From: Planctomycetota bacterium
Lineage (GTDB): Bacteria > Planctomycetota > Phycisphaerae > Tepidisphaerales > Tepidisphaeraceae
Reading direction: 5' to 3'
Assembly: GCA_026693085.1 (NCBI GenBank)
Contig: JAPLNB010000310.1
Location: 1-47,878 of the forward strand
Length of the DNA stretch: 47,878 nt
Numbering within the stretch: position 1 is the first letter of the stretch; every line of letters begins with the position of its first letter. The translations under genes and the position numbers were made by a program. Of this stretch, positions 43,181 through 47,878 are shown one piece after another. The notes under the pieces are model-generated. The model did not search any database, was not told the origin of the DNA, and saw only the letters and a list, made by a program, of their open reading frames with translations.

Positions 43181-43960
43181 TTACGCCGCGGCCACGCCCT
43201 CCAGCTCCTGTCTCTGCCCGCTGAGCTGCGTCTGCAGCCTCGCCAGCACCATCGCATGCATCTGGCTCACGCGCGACTCCGATAGATCCAGCGTCTGCCC
43301 GATCTCCCGCATCGTCATCTCTTCAAAGTAATACAGCACGACGATCAACTGCTCCGCCCGCGACAGGCCACGTGTCACCATACGCCTGATGTCTTCCCGC
43401 TCGATCCCGCGTTCGCGATCCCGCGCCCGCCGGTCTTCCAACGCTTCCCCGTCCTGCTCGTCATCGTCCATCTGCGATCGCTTCGACGACAGCGGCATCA
43501 CCCGCACCACGTTCCCGTCCTGCGTGATCTTCTCCAGCTCGCGCAGCGACACTCTCAAATGCTGCGCCAGCTCATCGATCGTCGGCTCCCGCCCCAATTC
43601 CAGCCGAAGCTCTCGCCCCGCGTTCAATAGCCGTTGCGCCCTCAGCCTCGCCAGCCGCGGCACCCAGTCCCACGACCTCAGTTCATCCAAGATCGCCCCA
43701 CGGATCCGCCCCACGCAATAGGTCTCAAACTTCACCCTTCGGCTGAGGTCAAACGCGCTCACCGCATACATCAGCCCAAACGTCCCTGCCGATACCAGAT
43801 CATCCAGCTCCACCTCCTTCGGCAGCTTCGAGTGGATCCGCTGCGCCAGGCGCTTCACCAGGTGCAGGTAATGCTCCATCAGCGCATTCCGCAACTCCTC
43901 CGAGCGAGTCTGCGCGTACTCCATCCATACATCCTGTATGTTTTTCTTCGAGTCCCACAT
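43181..43960 (-). CDS. FliA/WhiG-family RNA polymerase sigma factor
   Basis: Start taken at ATG 43960 (MWDSKKNIQDVWMEYAQTRS), preceded by CGGAGGAATCGG; 259 residues, usual for FliA. Region 2: HYLHLVKRLAQRIHSKLPKE, VELDDLVSAGTFGLMYAVSA, FDLSRRVKFETYCVGRIRGA, ILDELRSWDWVPR, the last being the FliA/WhiG hallmark (I-x-D-E-L-R-x-x-D-W-x-P-R). Region 3: LNAGRELRLELGREPTIDEL. Region 4: YYFEEMTMREIGQTLDLSES, RVSQMHAMVLARL. An acidic insertion between regions 3 and 4 (DDDEQDGEALEDRRARDRER) is longer than in E. coli FliA. It could drive flagellar or developmental genes; no flagellar gene lies in the window. No anti-sigma gene is adjacent. Confidence 0.93.
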   Translation of the reverse strand: MWDSKKNIQDVWMEYAQTRSEELRNALMEHYLHLVKRLAQRIHSKLPKEVELDDLVSAGTFGLMYAVSAFDLSRRVKFETYCVGRIRGAILDELRSWDWVPRLARLRAQRLLNAGRELRLELGREPTIDELAQHLRVSLRELEKITQDGNVVRVMPLSSKRSQMDDDEQDGEALEDRRARDRERGIEREDIRRMVTRGLSRAEQLIVVLYYFEEMTMREIGQTLDLSESRVSQMHAMVLARLQTQLSGQRQELEGVAAA

Positions 43961-44439
43961 CCCGATTCCTCCGAGCGCCGCTGTTCTGCCTTGCCCGGCA
44001 TCAGTGGCGTCCTGCTCATTGCCCGCAACTCTGCGCACCCGGCCCGGCCTATTGCCCAGTCAACCCTTCCACCGGACCCGACACGCAGAACTGCGAACGG
44101 CCCATTCGAGAATCCCACCTCTTTGGTAATACTATCGTACAGCCCGTTTGGTTCTTTGGGAAAACTGGATAATTTGGGGTAAATAGAGGAGCTGCGCAAC
44201 CCCGCCGCCGCTTCACAGTCCGATAATAACTCCCCAGGACCGTAATCTCTGCAATCACAAAGACATGCTCTCACGGCGCTGTCATCCATGATACACGCCT
44301 AAACCCCACGGACTCACCATCCGTGGCTCAACTGACACCGACGACCGCAGAAGATCCGTTCTCTCCGGCGGCTTGTCTTTCCTCCCGACCAGACTCATAC
44401 TGCCCCCGGCATAAACGCGGCTTCCGCCGCCTCTGATTC
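43961..44439. other. Intergenic region upstream of the sigma factor, no gene recognised
   Basis: About 480 bp between the MFS stop (44440) and the sigma-factor start, both genes on the minus strand. It contains the sigma factor's ribosome binding site and presumably its promoter. The middle (44100-44200) is A/T-richer than the surroundings, but I see no convincing -35/-10 pair, tRNA or repeat. Confidence 0.4.
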
Positions 44440-45846
44440 TTACGCCTCTTCTCTGCTTTTGCCATCATCCTTGAACAACAGGAAAAATGCAAACATCACC
44501 ACCGCTGCCATCACGCATGGGATCAGCCAGACCTGGTGCCACAGGATCGCTTGATCCGCCTGCAAAGCCAACGCCTTGGCCTGATCGAGCAGCGGTTTTG
44601 CCGCCTCGGCGGACAGATTTGCGGCTTTGGTCGCCAGCGCCACGCTCTGATCTCGCAGCATCTTCACCTTCTCAGGGCTGTACGCCGCCACGAGCCTGCC
44701 CACCACCTGCGCCCCGATCAGCATCCCCACGCCCTGGGTGATCAGAACCAGGAAGCCTTGCGCCTGCCCGCGAATCGCCTTGCTCGCTTTCTTGTCCGTG
44801 TAGATGAAGCCGGTCACGAAGAAGAAGTCATAGCAGATGCCGTGCAGCAGGATGCCGACAATGATCGCCGGCCACAGCGCATCGTTGGTTGCCGCTGCCG
44901 AGAACAAGCCGTAGCGAACCACCCACGCCAGCATGCCCACCAACAACATCCACTTCACGCCCAGCCACGCAAAGAACAGCGGCATGATCAGCATGAAGAT
45001 CACTTCCGCACCTTGACCCAGTTGCATCACCGAAGTCGGCTTGGCAAACCCCTTCGCCCCAATGTAAACATTGGCGTAGCTGAAGTACGCAGCCAGCGGG
45101 ATGCAGATGAGGAACGAACTGATAATGAACACCGCAAAGGATGGCGACTTCATCAACGACAGCGCGTCCAGCCCAAGGATCGCCCGGGCAGAGGCCTTCT
45201 GGCCCTTCGCCGGGGGGGGGGTGTGCGGCAACACAAAGCTCAACAGCCCAAGCACCACGCATGCGCTGCCCGCCACCACATACTGAATGACCGATTTCGC
45301 GCCCAGTGCGTCCACCAGCAGCCCCGCGACGATCCATCCTGCCGTGCCGAACACTCGAACCAGCGGAAACTGTTTTTCCTGATTCGTCAGGTTGTGGAAC
45401 GCGACCGTGTTCGTCAGCCCCAGCGTAGGCATGAAGCAGAGCATGTGTACGCCCAGCACGACGATGAAGAGAACCTGCAGCTTCCCGGTCCCGCCGTCCG
45501 CTTTCCCCACCGCCGCAACCCCGAACATCGCCACCGCGCTCAGCAGGTTCATCACCGCCAGCACGCGCTCGGAGGAGAAGTACCGGTCGGCAATGATCCC
45601 CAGGAAAAACGGTGAAACCAACGCTGCGATGGGGCCGACGGTGTATGCCCATGGGATCACGTCGCCCAACCCATTGGCGCTCATGAATCCGCCGGTGCTC
45701 ACCGCCCACGCCCCCCAGATGAAGAACTCCAGGAACATCATCGCCGACAACAGCCCCAGCGTCGCGACCGACGCCCCCGGCTTCACGGGCTGATAATTCA
45801 GCACCGTCCCCTTAGACGTTCCCTGCGCGCTCTCTTGATTCGCCAT
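44440..45846 (-). CDS. MFS transporter, nucleoside:H+ symporter (NupG/XapB) type
   Basis: Start chosen at ATG 45846 (MANQESAQGTSKGTVLNYQP). The 468-residue protein has 12 hydrophobic segments: LGLLSAMMFLEFFIWGAWAV, VIPWAYTVGPIAALVSPFFL, VLFIVVLGVHMLCFMPTLGL, FAVFIISSFLICIPLAAYFS and others. FFIWGAW, ADRYFSSERVLAVMNL and FPLVRVFGTAGWIVAGLL are typical of the Nuc_H_symport family. Between segments 11 and 12 lies a long helical loop (EKVKMLRDQSVALATKAANL...). It stands 114 bp downstream of the GH62 gene on the same strand, so it may import the sugar or nucleoside-like product of that enzyme. The codons for HTPPPAKG contain a run of ten Cs (45222-45231), a slippage-prone tract. Confidence 0.88.
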   Translation of the reverse strand: MANQESAQGTSKGTVLNYQPVKPGASVATLGLLSAMMFLEFFIWGAWAVSTGGFMSANGLGDVIPWAYTVGPIAALVSPFFLGIIADRYFSSERVLAVMNLLSAVAMFGVAAVGKADGGTGKLQVLFIVVLGVHMLCFMPTLGLTNTVAFHNLTNQEKQFPLVRVFGTAGWIVAGLLVDALGAKSVIQYVVAGSACVVLGLLSFVLPHTPPPAKGQKASARAILGLDALSLMKSPSFAVFIISSFLICIPLAAYFSYANVYIGAKGFAKPTSVMQLGQGAEVIFMLIMPLFFAWLGVKWMLLVGMLAWVVRYGLFSAAATNDALWPAIIVGILLHGICYDFFFVTGFIYTDKKASKAIRGQAQGFLVLITQGVGMLIGAQVVGRLVAAYSPEKVKMLRDQSVALATKAANLSAEAAKPLLDQAKALALQADQAILWHQVWLIPCVMAAVVMFAFFLLFKDDGKSREEA

Positions 45847-45960
45847 AATCGAAACCCATTCCAGAGGACCGAGCCCAGATGAAAGTTGGCCCACATCTTA
45901 CCGCCGGCCTCATCCAATGCAAATCCTTCGGCATTGGCGATCGACAATCCCCCGTCTCCA

Positions 45961-46998
45961 TCATCTGCCCCCGAGCGCACCTCGTTCCTCCGCTTCCTCC
46001 AATATCCCCAGCCGCCAGGGATTATCCCCATACCCCTTCCCCGCCTTCGCCTCATCGCTCACGCCTTGAAACAAGAACCTCAGCCTCCGCCCATCCACCT
46101 CCAGCCTCTGGTCATACCCATCCCGGATCAACTCGCCGTGACTGATCGAGTCTGTCCACTTCACCCCCGTCTGGTTCACATTCGCCCGGCTCGCAAACGG
46201 CTTCTGACTCGTCCCCGCCAGCTCCTTCCACTGGCCATCCAACCGCTCCGCGACATAGGCTTTGTAATACCGCCTCCCCCCATCCTTCGCCTCAACCATT
46301 GTCAGATACTTCTGCATCCCCTTTAGCCGATAGGTATGGCTCGCCTCAAAAATATCCCCCTGCAAACACTTGACCGGCTCACTCCACCGGCGCGGAAACT
46401 CGCTTAGGTTCGTCTCCGCCCGCCACATCGTGCCATTCAGCGCCGTGTAAAACAGATACGCCTTCGCCTCATCGCAAATCACCCAGAAATCGATCCACCA
46501 ATTATCGGCAGGTTGCTTCACTTCAAAGAACGCCGTCTTCGTCCACCCCTCGACCTTCCCCACATCCTCATTGGTCGAGTACGCCGGCCCAAACCACTCC
46601 GGCGTCCGCGACTTGTCCGTCGCCTGGTACACCAGATACCACTTCTTTTGTGGCTCAAAGTAGAACACCTGCGGCGCGCAGTAATACCCCTCGGTCACCT
46701 TCAACACTTCCCGCTTCGCCCCATTCGCCTTCCCCCAATCCTCAAACGCCAGATACTCAATTTGATGGGTCCTGAGCTTGCTCCGAATCGTGCAGAAGAC
46801 ATGCCACTTCCCCCCAAAGAACACCACCGTCGGGTCCTTAATCGCATGGCAAGGGTCTGCCACCCGCTCCGCCGGCCAAACCAACGCCGACCCCGTCTTC
46901 CACGCAAACACCCCCGTCTCCCACCACTCCGCCTCCGCCGCCCGTACGCGGTTCGACATCAACAACACGCCCAGCAGCAGCACGATCCGCCGCACCAT
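45961..46998 (-). CDS. GH62-type alpha-L-arabinofuranosidase, secreted
   Basis: A 345-residue enzyme with a signal peptide ([20 protein letters not shown]) and a five-bladed-propeller catalytic domain. GH62 features: Asp55 in [38 protein letters not shown], Asp169 in [19 protein letters not shown], Glu218 in [13 protein letters not shown], and the C-terminal [17 protein letters not shown]. The family removes single arabinofuranose side groups from arabinoxylan. The pocket-type GH62 residues are recognised from memory; GH43-like activity is the alternative. It precedes the MFS gene in a likely two-gene operon and is divergent from glpK (70-bp gap). Confidence 0.9.
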   Translation of the reverse strand: MVRRIVLLLGVLLMSNRVRAAEAEWWETGVFAWKTGSALVWPAERVADPCHAIKDPTVVFFGGKWHVFCTIRSKLRTHQIEYLAFEDWGKANGAKREVLKVTEGYYCAPQVFYFEPQKKWYLVYQATDKSRTPEWFGPAYSTNEDVGKVEGWTKTAFFEVKQPADNWWIDFWVICDEAKAYLFYTALNGTMWRAETNLSEFPRRWSEPVKCLQGDIFEASHTYRLKGMQKYLTMVEAKDGGRRYYKAYVAERLDGQWKELAGTSQKPFASRANVNQTGVKWTDSISHGELIRDGYDQRLEVDGRRLRFLFQGVSDEAKAGKGYGDNPWRLGILEEAEERGALGGR

Positions 46999-47068
46999 AC
47001 CTCACCGCCTCTCCGCGCCTTGGTTCATCGGACTTCTTCATGGTAAAACCTACCCTCGGAGACGCATC

Positions 47069-47878
47069 ATGTCCAAATATCTCGCCGCCATCGACCAAGG
47101 CACCACCAGCACTCGCTGCATCCTCTTCTCCCGCACTCACCCCATTGCCTCTGCCCAGAAAGAACACCGCCAGATCCTCCCACACCCCGGTCACGTCGAG
47201 CACGACCCCCTCGAAATCTGGCAAGCCACCCAAGAGGTCATCCGCTCCGCAATTCAGCAAGCCAACATCAACCCCACCGACATCGCCGCGGTCGGCATTG
47301 CCAACCAGCGCGAAACCACCGTCCTCTGGGACAAACTCACCGGCCAGCCCCTCGACAACGCCATCGTCTGGCAAGACACCCGCACCAAGGAAATCTGCGA
47401 CTCGCTCGCCGCCCAATCCTCGATTGATCGCTTCCGCCCCCTCACCGGCCTGCCCTTGGCCACCTACTTCTCCGCGCCCAAGATCCAATGGATCCTCGAA
47501 AACGTCGCCGCCGCCCGCCAGGCCGCCGACAATGGCTCCGCGCTCTTCGGCACCATCGACTCCTGGCTCATCTGGAACCTCACCGGCGGGCCCAACGGCG
47601 GCCTCCACCTCACCGACCCCACCAACGCCTCCCGCACGATGCTCATGAACCTCGCCACCCTCGACTGGGACGACTCGCTGCTCGATATCTTCCACATCCC
47701 CCGCTCCATCCTCCCCCAAATCGTCCCGTCTTCTCTTTCATTCGAGAATCGACATTCGAAAATCGGAAATCCCTTCACTCGCCCCGACGGCCCATTTTCC
47801 GCCTCCCTCCCCATCGCCGGAATCCTCGGCGACCAGCAGGCCGCCCTCGTCGGCCAAACCTGCTTCTCACCCGGCCAG
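47069..47878 (+). CDS. glpK: Glycerol kinase (partial, cut by right edge)
   Basis: FGGY-family kinase phosphorylating glycerol to sn-glycerol-3-phosphate. ATG 47069 follows CGGAG. Motifs: [16 protein letters not shown] (phosphate binding), [35 protein letters not shown] and [16 protein letters not shown] (glycerol site), [49 protein letters not shown], and [20 protein letters not shown] at the edge. The frame stays open to 47878, so roughly the C-terminal 45% is missing. Between ILPQIVPSS and TRPDGPF an unusual segment ([14 protein letters not shown]) replaces the usual short linker. It is encoded by a tandem ATTCGA(g/a)AATCG repeat at 47740-47765 and looks like an in-frame repeat insertion. 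Confidence 0.93.
   Translation, partial: MSKYLAAIDQGTTSTRCILFSRTHPIASAQKEHRQILPHPGHVEHDPLEIWQATQEVIRSAIQQANINPTDIAAVGIANQRETTVLWDKLTGQPLDNAIVWQDTRTKEICDSLAAQSSIDRFRPLTGLPLATYFSAPKIQWILENVAAARQAADNGSALFGTIDSWLIWNLTGGPNGGLHLTDPTNASRTMLMNLATLDWDDSLLDIFHIPRSILPQIVPSSLSFENRHSKIGNPFTRPDGPFSASLPIAGILGDQQAALVGQTCFSPGQ
47740..47765 (+). repeat. Short tandem repeat inserted in glpK
   Basis: ATTCGAGAATCG (47740-47751) and ATTCGAAAATCG (47754-47765) are near-identical 12-mers two bases apart, followed by GAAAT. The tract is A/T-rich within a very GC-rich gene and lies where glycerol kinases have a shorter linker, so it resembles an intergenic-type repeat that has entered a coding frame. Confidence 0.6.

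Overview
The window reads as a GC-rich planctomycete chromosome, most likely a Phycisphaerae-type environmental genome. The evidence is an LEPRxLL export motif followed by dockerin-like repeats and PKD domains in one giant secreted protein, SASA-type acetylesterases, secreted PQQ/kelch propeller proteins, and planctomycete-type transposase and integrase remnants. Most genes encode exported proteins, and the dominant theme is breakdown of plant or algal polysaccharide decorated with rhamnose, arabinose and acetyl groups.

Layout. (1) 1-9212, minus strand: a five-gene operon of two SASA esterases, a transglutaminase-like protein, an esterase-GH106 rhamnosidase fusion, and a beta-propeller protein that leaves the window at the left. 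(2) 9300-13430: a mobile-element scrapyard holding an ISAzo13-like fragment, an intact DDE transposase, a truncated tyrosine integrase abutting tRNA-Val(UAC), an internally deleted serine recombinase and a frameshifted DUF6398-like gene. (3) 13529-22974: GH51 arabinofuranosidase, a decayed DNA methyltransferase, an alpha/alpha-barrel glycosidase with a LamG-like domain, a beta-helix protein and a kelch protein. (4) 23027-24600: remnants of a planctomycete conserved protein and of an IS110 transposase, plus a 155-bp MITE-like insertion. (5) 24261-30822: a giant LEPRxLL protein ending in a transglutaminase-like domain, followed by two cassettes, each a small single-TM protein plus an orphan piece of that C-terminal domain. 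(6) 30970-38131: methyltransferase-PQQ fusion, GH16, a clan CD-like exported protein and a double isomerase. (7) 38338-41970: an XRE-cupin regulator with a phased upstream repeat array, a TRIC/glycine-transporter-type membrane protein, tdh and kbl. Together these form a threonine-to-glycine operon. (8) 42087-47878: exported O-methyltransferase, an inverted-repeat-flanked four-helix-bundle gene, a FliA/WhiG-type sigma factor, a nucleoside-permease-type MFS, GH62 arabinofuranosidase and glpK (cut by the right edge).

The most unusual structure is region 5. A secreted protein with a papain/transglutaminase-like C-terminus is followed at once by a small membrane protein. The pair 'C-terminal tail + small membrane protein' is then repeated with the tails lacking start codons. 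This is the layout expected of toxin/immunity or enzyme/inhibitor cassette arrays, but the function is inferred only.
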